Below, one piece after another: positions 24,001 through 36,423 of a stretch of DNA of 64,000 bases; the first letter of the stretch is position 1, and the number at the start of each line of letters is the position of its first letter. The notes beneath the pieces are model-generated. The model was not told where the DNA came from, ran no database searches, and was given only the letters and a program-made list of their open reading frames with translations. This DNA comes from Vanilla planifolia (Eukaryota; Streptophyta; Magnoliopsida; Asparagales; Orchidaceae). The stretch covers positions 625,001-689,000 of the forward strand of contig JAIUJO010000144.1 in NCBI GenBank assembly GCA_023846275.1. Reading direction: 5' to 3'. The translations under genes and the position numbers were made by a program.

Positions 24001-25230
24001 TGAGATAGGTGTTTCAAAGAGGGCAGGGTTCGTGCTTGGTTCAGCTATTTATATTTTGTACGCATAATGCGTTTGCCTTGGGATCAGAACCATAATAGCA
24101 ATACTCTCCTACAGTCCATACGGCAATGGTGCATGTCAACAACTCAAGGTTCTACATGTAGTTACGTTGTTAAAGAAATGGAGGCTGCATGGGGAGCCCT
24201 AATGTGGAGATGGAGCATCTCAAAAAGATTTGGAAAATGAAAGTTATGCCTAGGATGCGCCTTTTTCTGTGGTGTTTGGTGGGGGATCACCTCACCACGA
24301 CAGTCTGGATTCATCAAAGAAGACTGGCTGTAAGCAGTAACTGCACATGGGGTTGTAATGCTAATGAGATGCTGCAGCATATCTTGTGGGAGTGTCCTCG
24401 TGCATAGGAATTTTGGATCAACTGCAAGCTTCGTGGCACTGTTACCGAGCTTGGCCTCCTTCTTAGTGTGTGCAGAGGGGAGCCCGTTATGCAGAGGTTC
24501 CTTGAGTACATGGGGTCACCTATGCGACGTGAAGACTAAGGAATGATGCATGTAGCGATGCTAGGTACAGGGATGTATTACATCTGGGAGTTCCAAAATG
24601 CAAAGAAGCACAACAAAGGAATGTCCAACTATAGCACAATTTTGTGGAAGCTGCAGATTGAGGTCACGATGCTGTGCAAAGCTTGACCATCCAAGTCTTG
24701 TGGGAACCTGTATAGTTCATCTGAGTTGATGGAAGCTGAAAACTGGGTTCTCCCTCCCACTGGATGGGTTAAACTTAACTTCGACGCTGCTGTTAGTGAC
24801 GATCTGGAGGGCCTGGGATTGGTGGCAAGAGATCGCATTGGTAAACCCTTATTGGTGATTTGAAGGAAAGTATTTTCTAAGGCGAGTATGGCCATGGAAG
24901 TGTATTCCATGTTAGAGGCTCTTGAATTGGCGAGGATCATGCTCTCGGAGTTTTCGGCCATTGAGATCCAAACTGACTCAATGCTCGTGATGCAGGAGGT
25001 GCGCACGACCCTCACTCAGGTGCTCGTGGGAGGTTTATTTGCCAATGCAATTCTGCATGCTTGGGAACTCGACATGCTTACTGTTATGCATATCTAAAGA
25101 GACGGCAACGCATCGGCGGATTGGGCTACGCGTGTTGCCTGCCACACCGACTTTGTTTGTGACTGGGGAATGCCTCTCTCAGAGCCTCTCCTGAAGCTAT
25201 TATTGTCTAATTTTCTATTTTATCCTCCTT
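21094..25230 (+). pseudogene. LINE ORF2 remnant (EN-RT-zfRVT-RNase H)
   Basis: Starts MIVCNIRGIQGKKSRS (21094), the usual opening of plant L1 endonucleases. EN (to ~21830): SVGIVLMW, GDFNLI (Asp codon 21496) and SDHCPLL (21753-21770) survive. RT (~22540-23600): ISLCNVIYKVIARILVERLK, SSEQGAFIPGRSISENI, KVYMEQAYDNV, RGLHQGD, LLYADHIIVYV. The motif A catalytic Asp is Tyr (22839) and the YADD box is YADH (23150-23161), so RT would be dead even without the stops. zf-RVT (~24200-24420): MRLFLWCL...CTWGCNANEMLQHILWECP. RNase H (~24740-25130): KLNFDAA, AMEVYSMLEALELA, IQTDS and RDGNASADWA retain the Asp/Glu set. Numerous stops, many TAG where TGG or CAG is expected. Confidence 0.88.
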
Positions 25231-25290
25231 TGAGGACTATTGTAGTTGCAATTTTTTGCCTCCTTTTGAATAAAGGAAAGCCTTCAGGGA

Positions 25291-25640
25291 AAATGTGCGA
25301 TCGGACGTTGCACATTCATCCCACAAAGTAGGATTTGATTGTCTAGATAGCTTAGTGTCATTTTTCCCACATTTTTTAATAGCCTCTGACGTTCCTACTT
25401 ATAGATACGTTTGTACCCTCGCACTGCAGCATCTTATAAATTTCACCTCGTCAATGGGTTACCCAAGCAGCAATCGAGCCAGGTATACGTACCTTTGGTT
25501 GGAATTTCGCATAGGTAAACAACTTCTCTGCTAATCAATTTCTAGCATGAAAATTGGAATTTGTGCATTTGATTATGAATGCAGTGCATTAGTTTTTTTT
25601 TTGTAGTTGTATTAAATTATTTTTGTAATTTATTTCTCTT
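25291..25640 (+). repeat. D module copy 4, right part
   Basis: Resumes at GTGCGATCGGACG, equivalent to about 42211 in copy 6. It carries a TATA-like CTTATAAATTT at 25432-25442, CGAGCCAG, and the stub starting ATGAAAATTGGAATT at 25547 (MKIGICAFDYE). It ends as TTAAATTATTTTTG runs into the pyrimidine tract. Confidence 0.75.
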
Positions 25641-26317
25641 TAACACATTTTTTTGCATCCTTTCCTCTTATTGTTACTCTTTTATTTGTTTTTTTATTCT
25701 ATATCTCCTTATATTAATCTAGGCCTTGCTCACTCCTTTATCTTTAAGTACATTCTCATTTCTCTCTCTTTTGCTCATTTATTTATTCTCTATCTCTTTT
25801 ATATGTTATTTTTTTCTTTTATTTTAAATAAATCTTTTCTTATCTCTCTATATTATTATTTTACTCTTTATTTTGCCCTTATCAATTCATTACCTTCTCT
25901 CTTAATGAATCATAATCGCTAGCTCAATTATCTTTTCTTAAGCATATCAATTAATAATATTTTAGAAATCTCTCATGTTACATAGTTTAATATAAAATAT
26001 ATATAAAAATTATAAATATAATTTATTATAAATAGGGTCTACGTATTTAATTTTAATTTATAAAAACATAACATAATGGAAGAAAATTTTACTTAGAACT
26101 ATCTAATTTTTTAAAATAATAATTTATGTAATAATTTGTTTATTTTATTTAAATAAACTAATTATATTATAATATATTATGACATATATAACAAGCATAA
26201 ATTTTTTTTAAAAATTTAAAGTTAGGCATAAATTTTATGTATTAAATTTTTTTTATAAATGGTTCATTACCTTCAAAAAACATAATCAAACAACTATGAT
26301 ATTATTTTTTTCTAAGC

Positions 26318-26434
26318 ATGTTTGACGACACCGACATTTTGCCATTTGATTTTGTGAGAACTCTAAAGTTAGGCATGCTTAGGCAAGAGTATTGTTGGGA
26401 CAGGTGACCTTTTTAGAAATCCTATTATTGCACA
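26318..26434 (+). pseudogene. 5S rRNA pseudogene, subtype E (E4)
   Basis: Full-length. GAACTCTAAAGTTAGGCATG, CTTAGGCAAGAGTATTG, ACAGGTGACC and CCTATTATTGCACA are in register with 5S rRNA. Confidence 0.85.
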
Positions 26435-27613
26435 AATTTTTTCAAAGCATTTTTTTTAAAATAAACAAATATTTATTTTTATAATATTATAATATAAAAA
26501 AATTAATATAAAATGATAGTTCTTAACAACAGTTGTGATAATTAATTATTTAAAAATAACTTTATTCAATTATTATTGTGTCTATATAATAATAATTATA
26601 AAACATCATTTGATATAATAAAATACTAACTTTGATTAAGTTAAAAAATTAAGCAAAATATTTAAATTATAATAAAATGTAATTAATTTATTTTTGCAAT
26701 AGCGTGTATATGTAGTGTATTTGATTTTTTAAGTGTAGAAATATTATTTTATAGAATATAAGATATTAAAAATAATATTAAATTAATATTCAAAATAATT
26801 TGTAAATATTTTAATATTCTACAAAAATGATAATCATCAAATAAGATTTACTTTTTCTTTTTAATAAATATTTTAAAATGTTATATTTTATTTTATAAAT
26901 ATTATATGTTTATTATTAATATTTAACTTTTTTTAATTATATCTCTTATTTTTTTTCTTTTAATCTTAATTCTCTCATATTCTCTCACTTTTTTTCTCTC
27001 CTATTATCATTCTCTATTTCATTCTTCATTATCTATATCCGAATATTCTGCTTCGCCTCTCTCTTCTTTATCCTTCATTAATTTCTAATTTTTCTTCTTT
27101 CCATTTTTGTATTTTTTATCTCCCTCTTTTAAGTACTTATTTTTCTCTTCTTATTTATTAAATAATCTCTCAACTATATTTATTATAATTTTTTTACTTA
27201 TTTTACTCTTATGAATCGATAACTTCCTCTCTCTTATGAAATAATTATTTTTTTCTCTATCATTCTTTTATGTTTGCCAATGAATAATATTTATGAAATC
27301 TCTCTTACTATATAGTTTAAAATATAATATTAATGATAATTATATATATTCTATTATTTATATTTTTATGTAATTTAATTATTTTTGTAAGAATTATAAC
27401 GTATTGAAACAAAATCATGTATTAGTGTTAATAATTTTTAAAATAATTATTTATGTAATTTCTTTTTATTTATTTTATATAAATAAAATATTTATATTAG
27501 AATCTAATACACATATATAATAAACACAATTTTTTTTAGAAAAAGTACAAATACCTCATAATTTATATTATTTTAGAAATGATTAATTATCATCAAAATA
27601 ATAATTACATAGT

Positions 27614-27790
27614 GGAAACAAGTTCCTAACGACGATCTGTGAAAACGACGATGCAAATAAGTTCCTAAAGGTTTTAATATTTTTTCGTGGGATCATATAA
27701 ATTTTTTTCTTGTTGTTTTACAAAAATGATGCATTTATATACAGTTTCTGATGACTAAAAGAAGTTACAAAACATCTGATTTAGATGTTA
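27614..27790 (+). repeat. Misplaced D-module fragment
   Basis: GGAAACAAGTTCCTAACGAC through AACATCTGATTTAGATGTTA aligns with D module interiors (for example 33680-33820). It lies in the E-A spacer directly after an A-type leader and directly before a second copy of the E spacer. It marks a recombination junction, not an independent insertion. Confidence 0.75.
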
Positions 27791-28782
27791 AACATTAAGC
27801 AATATAGTTTATATAAATTATAATAAATTATAATTAATTTATGTTTGCAATACATGAATTTTATTTAATTTTCTAAATGCAGAAATATTACTTTTTAGAA
27901 TATAAGACATTAAAAATAATACTAAATTAATATTCAAAATAATTTTTTTAAATATTTTAATATTCTACAAAAAATATAATCATCAAATAATATTTTATTT
28001 ATCTTATTATTAAATATTCTAAAAAATTATATTATATTTTTTAAATATTAAATGTTTATTAGTATTATTTAACATTTTTTAATTATTTTTCTTATTTTTT
28101 TCTCTTTTTCTTAATTCTCTTATATTCTCTTACTTTTTTCTCTCTCTTATTATTATTCTCTTTTTTGTTCTTCATTCTCTATATCCCAATATTCTTCTTC
28201 ATCTCTCTCTCTTTTATCCTTCATTAATTTCTCATTTTTCTTCATTCTATTTTTTATTTTATATCTCTATCTCTTTTCAGTGCTTATTTTTCTCTTCTTA
28301 TTTATTAAATAGTCTCTCAGCTATATCTATTAGAATTTTTCTATTTTTTTTACTCTTATGAATTGATAACTTTCTCTCTCTTATGAAATAATTATTTTTG
28401 TCTCTATTGTTTTTTTATGTTTATAAATTAATGATATTTATGAAATCTCTCATATTAAATTTTTTAAAATATAATATTAATGATAATTATGTATTCTATT
28501 ATTTATATTTTTATTCAATTTAATTGTTTTCATATGATTGATAGCGTATTAAAAGAAAATCATATGTATTAATGTCAACATTTTTTAAAATAATTATTTA
28601 TGAAATTTATTTTTATTTTTTAATATTAATAAAATGTTTATATTAGATTCTATTACCCATATAAGATAAACACAAGTTTTTTTTTAACAAATGTACAAAT
28701 ACCTCATAATTTATATTACTTTAAAAATGATTAATTGTCATCATGATAATAATTACACAACATTGATAATTTTACCTTTGTA

Positions 28783-28903
28783 TGCATGCATAACCATAAA
28801 AATATTATAGCAATGAATCTAAGATAGAACTTCAAAATTAAGCTTTCTTCGGCAAGACTGTTAGTGGGATGGATGGCCTCTTGAGACGTTCTGATATTGC
28901 ACA
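28783..28903 (+). pseudogene. 5S rRNA pseudogene, subtype A (A4)
   Basis: Full-length. ATGAATCTAAGATAGAACTT, GGATGGATGGCCTC and CTGATATTGCACAT identify it. C-to-T and G-to-A changes are frequent. Confidence 0.82.
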
Positions 28904-29176
28904 TTTGTTTTCATTAAATTCCTTTTCTTAATAATTGACACTTAATTTTAATATAATACTATTAATTAAAAATTAAATTATTACAAAATATTTTTTAATT
29001 ACCTATTTAATAATTCAAATTTCATAATAATTTTATAAAAAAATTTTGATTTTCATATATTAATAAAAAAGACAAATCATGAGATATAACAAATTAATAT
29101 CTTTAGTCTTTTTTAATATTGAGCAAAATAATTTATATCAACTACAATAAATTATAATTAAGTTTAGTTTATAATA

Positions 29177-29218
<42 letters not shown>

Positions 29219-30150
29219 ATAATACATTTTTTAACTAAAGTTATTTTATCTAAAAAAATAAGAAATCTCAAAATATTTCATTAATCTTAACCACTATTTA
29301 TATTTAAAAAAAAAAATATTTGAAGTAAGAATAATATATTAGAATAATTATATCATTTATTATTTAATTTTTTTTTTATTTTTAATTATCAATTCATTTA
29401 TATTAAATTAATAGCCAAAATATTTCTAATATTAAAAAATAATAATAAAGCTTACATGGTTTTCATATTTTAAAATAAATAAGTTTTATGTATGAATAAG
29501 TTTTCATATTTAAAAGAATTAATAACTTTAATTGTTAAAATTTAACTTTTATTTAATTATTTTTATCAATTTTTTTATTTTAACATCTAATGTATTCTCT
29601 CATTACTTCTCTCTATATTTATCAATCACTTATTTGTCTTTTTATTCTTTATTTCTTTATATTATTATTGGCCTCCCTATCTCTCTTCAATCTTTGTTAA
29701 TTTTTTTATTTCTCTCTCATTTTCACTTTTTTATTTTTCTCTTTATCTCATTTATGTTTTCTCTTTTTTTTCTTCTTTATTAAATCGTTTCTTATCTCTC
29801 TGAGTTGTTTTTTTCTTTATCTTGCTCTTATCATTTTTTGATTTTTTCACTTTGTTTTAAAATAGTTATCTCTATCTTTATTATTATTTTTTAGGAACAT
29901 AAATTAGCAAAATCTAAGAAATATATATCATATTTTAATATATAATATTTATGAAAAAATATATTTTATTATTATTTTTATATAAATTAATTATTTAATG
30001 TTAAGAATGTTAACATAACAAAAGAAAATCATATATATTAATATCTAGGTCATAAAAAAGAATAGTTCATGTAATGTTTTTTATATAAATACATTTTATT
30101 AATATAATACTTTATGATTCATTATTTTTAAGATAATAGTCACAAAACTA

Positions 30151-30228
30151 CATTCGTACTCCAATATTAGTCATGTTTAGATGAGGGTAGTTTAAGGATG
30201 GGTGACTTTTTGAGGGTACTGTTTCATA
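30151..30228 (+). pseudogene. 5S rRNA pseudogene, subtype B, 5' truncated (B4)
   Basis: The first ~40 nt are missing. The leader (AAGATAATAGTCACAAAACTA) joins at CATTCGTACTCC to the middle of the gene. The B-diagnostic GAGGGTAGTTTAAGGATG and GGGTGAC follow. Confidence 0.75.
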
Positions 30229-31548
30229 TATTTTTTCATAGTATTGATTTTTTAATGAATAATAATTGATTTTAAAAACATGTTAAATTTAAAAAATTTA
30301 AATGATTATAAATTATAATTTATAACTATCATTTTTTTAATTAAATATTAATAATAAATTTATAACATTTTTGATAATTTTTTGTAATAGTATGTAAGAC
30401 ACATTATGTGATATAACAAAATGAATACTTTAATATAGTTGAATAATGAGAATAATAACTTATGAAAAACATAATAAATTCGATTTAATTTAATTTATAA
30501 TATTATATATATGTTGTGTATGGAATTTTTTAAATATAAAATATTTAATTATTAAAAAATAGAAATAAAAACTTAAATAAATAATGTTAAATTTTATTTA
30601 TTTTTATGTATATTACATTTTTAATAGATAATGTATTAGAATAATTATAATATCTAATATTTATTCATTTTTTAATATTAATTATGAAAAATAAATATTA
30701 AATAAATTGTCAAAAAATTCTTTAAATATTTGTAACATTCCAAAATAATAAGTTACTTAAAATAGTTTTTTTATTTATTATTAAATATTATAAATGATTA
30801 ACTTGTAATATTTAGTAAATATTATAAATTTAATTATTAAGGGTTTACTTTTATTTAATTTTTTTATCTCATTTTTTCTTTTTATCTTAATGTTTCTATA
30901 TTTCTCTTATTTTCTTCTCACTTATTATCATTTTCTTATTTATCTCTGTATTTTTTATCTTCTTATATTCTCATTGGCTACTATCTCTATTATCCATCTC
31001 ATTTTTCCTACTTATCTCTTTTTAACTTTTTTTATTCTCTCTATCCTTTTTATGTTCACTCTTTTCTTTTCTCTTCATTAAGCCATATCTTATCTCTCTC
31101 TATTATTATTTTTTCTATCAATTTTTAACTTATTAATCTTTGACTTTTATTCTTTTTGAAAAAAGTTTTATCCTTTTCTATTATCTCCTTTTCAACTAAT
31201 CAAATATTTAAGAGATCTATTATTGACATAGTCTAATATATAAATATATTTTGATAAAAATATATTTTTTCGTTTACCTTTCTTACAAAATTTTGTTTTG
31301 TATTTATAAGAATTATAATATAATGACAAAAATTCAAAAATAATAGAGTCAATGTTATAAATATGATAGTTTATGTAATTTTTTATTTATTTTATATAAT
31401 TAAAATATTGATATAATAATATATTGTATTATATATATAAAACTTAAACTTTATTTAAAATTTTTTATATTTAATAATTAAATAAATTTAGAAATAATGC
31501 AATACCTTCAAAAAACATAATCAAATTTCTATTTTTTTTCCTTTTGCA

Positions 31549-31664
31549 CACGTGTTACTGCACTAGCATTATAACACTTGATATAATTTGAACTTCAAAG
31601 GTGTGAAAGCTTAGACAACTATAGTATTGGGATGGGTGATCTCTCAAAAATTCGTTATTGCTCA
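31549..31664 (+). pseudogene. 5S rRNA pseudogene, subtype C (C4)
   Basis: Full-length. CACTTGATATAATTTGAACT is the C-diagnostic segment. GGATGGGTGATCTCTC keeps box C, and the end is GTTATTGCTCAT. Confidence 0.82.
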
Positions 31665-32888
31665 TATTTTTTTATATCGTTTCATTTTCAAATAAATAAT
31701 AACTTAGTTTTATAACAATGTAATTTAAAAAAATGTAATTATTGTAAATCATAGATTATAATTTAGTTTAAGTAAATAATTTTAAAAAATTGCTTTACAA
31801 TATTACTGTTCATTTGATATAATAATAAACAAGACAAATCATATTATATAATAAAATATTTCATTTATTTTAGTTTTTTAATATGTAAAATATATTTAAT
31901 TATAATAATTTAAAATTAAGTAATATTTACATTAATACATATATGTCGTATGACAACTTTTTAAATGTAGAAAAATTATAATATAGAACATTAAAAATTA
32001 AACCTTTGTTTTAATAATTGTAAAAAATTTTAAATATTTATGATATTATAAAATAATAATAGGCCTCAAATATTTTTATATTTTATCATTACTAATAAAT
32101 ATATATGACTAAATTGTTATGTATTATAAATATTATAATTTTAATTATTCAAGTTTAACTTTTATTTAATGATTTGTCTCAATTTCATTTTATTTATCTC
32201 AATTTCTCTCCAACTTTCACTTTCTCCTCTTTCATATTATTATTATCTTATTTTTCTCTTTATTCTCTATATCCTAATATTCTTCTTAGCCCTTCTCTCT
32301 CTCTCTCTCTCTCTCTTTGTTATCCCTATTTACTTGCTCAATTATCTCTCTCTTTTAGTTTTTATTTATTTTCTCTCTCTATTTTATGTTCTCTTTTTTT
32401 TCTTTTCCTCTTTATTGAATTGTATCCAACCTCTCTTTATTATTATTTTTCTCTCTATTATATTCTTATCGATCCACACGTTTTTCTCTTCTATGTAATA
32501 GTTATCTCCACATTTATTATCTTTCTTTTCTACACATCAATTATCAATATTGAAGAAATATCTCTTGTTGCATAATCTAAAATATAAAGTTTATGATAAT
32601 TTTTATTATTATTAATATTTATTAAGTAATTAAATTTTTTCTTTGTAAAATGATAATTTAATTAATGAAATTATTCTTCCTTATTATTAACATTATCAAG
32701 AATATTAGTTTATTTATTTATTTATTTATTTTATATAAATAAAATATTGATATTATAATATAATATGGCATATACATTAAGTTTTTAAATATTTTGAGAA
32801 GTACTTTTGCTTGTTAATTTTAAAATGTTTTGAAAGTGTTCATCATTTTCGACATAATAATCATGCAAACATGATTTTTTGTGATTTG

Positions 32889-33009
32889 CATGCTTTGTGA
32901 CCACACCAGAATTAGAATAGTTTATTCAATGAAGACTCAAATATTAGGAATCTTGGGCTAAAGTTCTACTACGATGGGTAACCTCTTGAAAGGTCATTGT
33001 ATTGCACGT
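32889..33009 (+). pseudogene. 5S rRNA pseudogene, subtype D (D5)
   Basis: Full-length. GTGACCACACCAGAATTAGA, TTATTCAATGAAGACTCAAA, CGATGGGTAACCTC and CATTGTATTGCAC. Subtype D also has TAAAGTTCTACTAC in place of GAGAGTAGTACTAG. Confidence 0.85.
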
Positions 33010-33049
33010 ATTTACTTATAGCACTCCTTTTTCTTATGAATAATAAAAA

Positions 33050-34480
33050 ATTTTAATAAGATATTTGACATAAGGTTTTGCTAGAAGAAAGTGAATTGCT
33101 ATGAATAAAATCTTGATTTACAAAAAAGTATTTCAATAAAATATTTATGATAATTTTTAATAATGTTTAAAAAATACCTAAAATTGATTTTCAATAAATT
33201 TTAAAAACTTATGAAGGTTTTCAAAAGTCATGTAATGAGGGAATCAACAACAATAAAAAATATGAATAACTAATTTTTAGGTGGTTAGTTTCATATAACA
33301 AGCCTATGTTTATCCCAAGAAAAAACTAGGCAAATAATTCACTATATAAGTATTTCATACAAAGATAGGTAGGCTAAACCCTCAATACAAAGACACAAAT
33401 GAGACAAATTACTACGGCCTTATAAAGAAACAAATGGGGTTATTCTATGACAGCACCTAGCGAAAGAAAATGGGGCAAAGAGAAAAGTATTCAGCAACAT
33501 AAAATGTAAATTAATATAACAAAAATCCTATCCTTCATGAAATCATTAAGAAGGCACAAGAATCTTAATTAAATAAATTTAATATAAAAAAATTAATAAC
33601 ATAACTTATTTTAGAAGGAAAAGAATTTCATGAGTTTGATAGGTGAATAGTACAACAAAGTATGAAAATGATGATGGAAACGAGTTTCTAACGGCCTTAA
33701 TATTTTTTCTTGGGATCACATAAATTTTTTTGTGGTTTTCTTACAAAAATCTTGTATTTATATACAGTTTCTAACCACTAAAAGTCGTTATGAAACATCC
33801 AATTTAGCCTTTAAAATTTTCACAGGTTTCATAATATTTTAATTAGGAAATAAATAAATAAATAACATTCCAATGGCTCGAAATAACGGCTAAAATAGCC
33901 ATTGCGCAGTAGCCGTTGGATCGCAACGGCCCTGACCTGTTCGATTACAAAAAGTTGGAGATCAGACGGATGCCGTCGGATCAGCACCTTTTGAAATATG
34001 AAAATTATCTAGTCCGTTAGATCAAGATCGCAATCTGACAGTAGGAGTTAACATGGCCAGTAGAGGAAACACAGACCGTGGGATCGTGTGATGAAGGGAG
34101 ATCGGATGACTGTGAGAATTAGCAGTTGAAAAGATAAACTACAGTGGTGATCATGCGATGGCACAAGTGCATGATCGGATGCTACACATTGATCCCACAA
34201 TGGAGGAATTCACTGTCTAGATAGCTTAGGGTAGTTTGTTCCACATTGTTTGTCGGACTATTTTATTTCTTATAAATTTCCTCTGGTCAATTAGTTACCC
34301 GAGCAACCGGCGAGCCAACTGTATGTGCATTTTGTGGAATTTCGCAGACGTAATCAACCTCTTGCCTAGCAATTAATCAATTTCTCGCATGGAAGTTTGA
34401 ATTTATGCATTTGATTTGGAACGCAATGCATTAGTTTTTCTTGTGTATTTGTATTAAATTTTTTTTGTTATTTATTTCTC
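33050..34480 (+). repeat. D module copy 5
   Basis: A clean example of the module. Left half with a GAAAGTGAATTGCTATGAAT box (about 33090). Core about 33870-34230 with AACGGCTAAAATAGCC (33893) and several GATCGGA words. TATA-like CTTATAAATTT at 34269-34279. ACCCGAGCAACCGGCGAGCC at about 34307. The stub ATGGAAGTTTGAATT at 34389 has an in-frame stop at its fourth codon. It replaces the ordinary AT-rich spacer half, and the pyrimidine tract follows at once. Confidence 0.78.
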
Positions 34481-35115
34481 TTTCCTCTTATTATTACTTT
34501 TTTATTTTTTTATTTTATTTCTCCTTTTATTATTCTACACCTCGCTCACTCCTTTATCCTCACCTACATTCTCATTTCTCTCTCTTTAACTCATTAATTA
34601 ATTCTTTTTCATTTTATGGTTTTCTTTACTTTTTTAAATAATTCTTTTCTTATCCCTCTCTATTATTATTTTACTCTTTATTTTGCTCTTATCATTTCAT
34701 TACCCTTTCTCTTAAAGAATAATAATCGTTGGCTCTATTGTCTTTTTTAAGCCAATCAATTAAAAATATTTCAAAAATCTCTCCTATTGTGTAGTCTAAT
34801 ATAATATATATTTATTTGAAGTTATATATATTTTATTAGAAATATTTGTTACATATGTAATTTCTAATTTATAAGAAATGTAGTATAATGGAAGAAAGTT
34901 TTACTTAAAACTATCTGGTTTTTTAAAAATAATAGTTTATGTAATTATTTGTTAATTTTATTTAAATAAAATAATTATATTATAATATATTATGACATAT
35001 ATAACAAGTATAAATTTTATTTAAATGTATTTAGGCTTGATAATTAAATTTTTTTTAAATGGCACATTACCTTTAAAAAAGTAATCACACAACTATGCTA
35101 TTATTTCTTTTGTAA

Positions 35116-35234
35116 GCATCTTTAACCACACTAGCGTTGTAGCATTGGATTTTGTCAGAACTCAAAAGTTATGCTTGCTTCGCCAAGAGTATTATTGGGA
35201 TACATGACCTCTTTATACATTCTAGTATTGCACA
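35116..35234 (+). pseudogene. 5S rRNA pseudogene, subtype E (E5)
   Basis: Full-length. TAGCATTGGATTTTGTCAGA (E-diagnostic), AAAAGTTATGCTTGCTT, CATGACCTCTTTA and CTAGTATTGCACAT. Confidence 0.85.
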
Positions 35235-36423
35235 TATTTTTTCAAAGAATTCTTTTTTAATAAAGAAATATAAATTTTTATAATATTATAATTTAAAAAT
35301 GTTAAATAAAGGTCATAATTACAATCATGATAATTAATTTTTTAAAAATATCTTTTTAAATCATTATCAATTTTATATAATAATAATAATTATTTAACAA
35401 CAATTTATATAATAAAATAATAACTTCAATCTAGTTGAACATTAAGCAAAATAACTTATATTAATTATAATAAATTAGAATTAATTCATGTTTTCAATCG
35501 CATGTATATGTAGTGTATTTAATTTTTTAAATGTAGAAATATTTATTTATAAAATGTAAGACAACAAAAATAATATTAAATTAATAATCAAAATATTATT
35601 TTTATATATTTTTAATATTCTACAAAAATGATATCCATCAAATAGTATTTATATTTTCTTATTGTTAAAAACTATAAAAATTATATTATATTTTATTAAT
35701 ATTATAGGTTTATTATTAATATTGAACTTTTTTTTAATTCTTTCTTTGATTTTTTTCTCTTTATCATAATTCTCTTATATTGTCCCACATCTTTCTCTCT
35801 CCTATGATCATTCTCTTTTTTTATCTCTTCCTTCTCTATATCTTAATATTTTTCTCCCCTTTGTCTTTTATCCTTAATTAATTTATCATTTTTCTTTACT
35901 CCACATTTTTAATTTTTACCTCTATCTCTTTTAAGTTCTTATTTTTGTCATCTTATTTATTAAATAATCTCTCATCTATATCTAATTTTCTATTTATTTT
36001 ACTTTTATGAATCCATAACTTTCTCTCTCTTATTAAATAATTATATTTATCTGCATTTTTTTTTAATTTTTATCATTTAATAATATTCAAATCTCTCTGA
36101 TTATATAATTTAAAAATATAATATGAATGATAATAATATATTTTATTATTTATATTTTTTATAATTTAGTTTTCTTACATGAATGATAACTTATTGAAAG
36201 AAAATCACATGTATTAGTGTCAACATTTTTAAAATAATTATTTATGTAATAATTTTTAATTTATTTTATAAAAATAAAATATTTATATTAGAATCTATTA
36301 CACATATATGATAAACATAATTTTTTTTAAAATAATACAAATAATTGATAATTTATATTATTTTAGAAATAATTAATTATCATAAAGGCAATAATTACAC
36401 AATAATGATAATTTGACTTTTGC

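Larger units (their letters stand above)
19592..25290 (+). mobile_element. L1-type LINE (non-LTR retrotransposon), decayed
   Basis: A ~5.7-kb plant L1-clade element in the array's direction, far less AT-rich than its surroundings. In order: DUF4283-type ORF1 with a CCHC zinc knuckle; ORF2 with AP endonuclease, reverse transcriptase, zf-RVT and an RNase H domain typical of plant L1s. There is very little 5' UTR (ORF1 ATG at 19626), so it is nearly complete or slightly 5'-truncated. The 3' end is AATAAAGGAAAGCCTTCAGG then GAAAA, with no long poly(A). Many in-frame stops and several frameshifts run through both ORFs, so it cannot move itself. No target-site duplication is visible. Relative to other D modules about 120 bp of target is missing at the insertion. 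Confidence 0.92.
16550..26317 (+). repeat. 5S-derived HOR 3 (E-A, then D module with LINE)
   Basis: E (16550) and A (17728) are in order. The A-B spacer (pyrimidine tract about 18470-18800) runs into a TA microsatellite near 18942-18966. A scrap of E-A type spacer (18967-19185) follows, and then the middle of a D module (from about 19190). B, C and the D 5S itself are therefore missing. The D module is split by the LINE at 19592-25290 and continues to about 25640, followed by the pyrimidine tract 25620-25940 and the leader of E4. Another tract lies at 17180-17520. Confidence 0.7.
26318..35115 (+). repeat. 5S-derived HOR 4 (E-A-B-C-D with spacer duplication)
   Basis: E (26318), A (28783), B (30151), C (31549), D (32889). 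About 1.15 kb of E-A spacer is present twice (about 26630-27600 and 27790-28780). Between the copies, a 180-bp scrap of D module (27614-27790) sits where an A 5S should be. Pyrimidine tracts: about 26925-27260, 28080-28430, 29560-29890, 30860-31200, 32170-32530, 34460-34760. A long (AT)n lies at about 29178-29214 and a (TC)n at about 32295-32318. No gene seen. Confidence 0.78.

Noticed and set aside
29178-29214. (AT)n run as a regulatory or matrix-attachment element
   Set aside because: Simple microsatellites of this kind occur in several spacers and in this unit only at this length; nothing else supports a function.
32295-32318. (TC)n run as a GAGA-type regulatory site
   Set aside because: It is part of the general pyrimidine tract and is not lengthened in the equivalent place of other C units.
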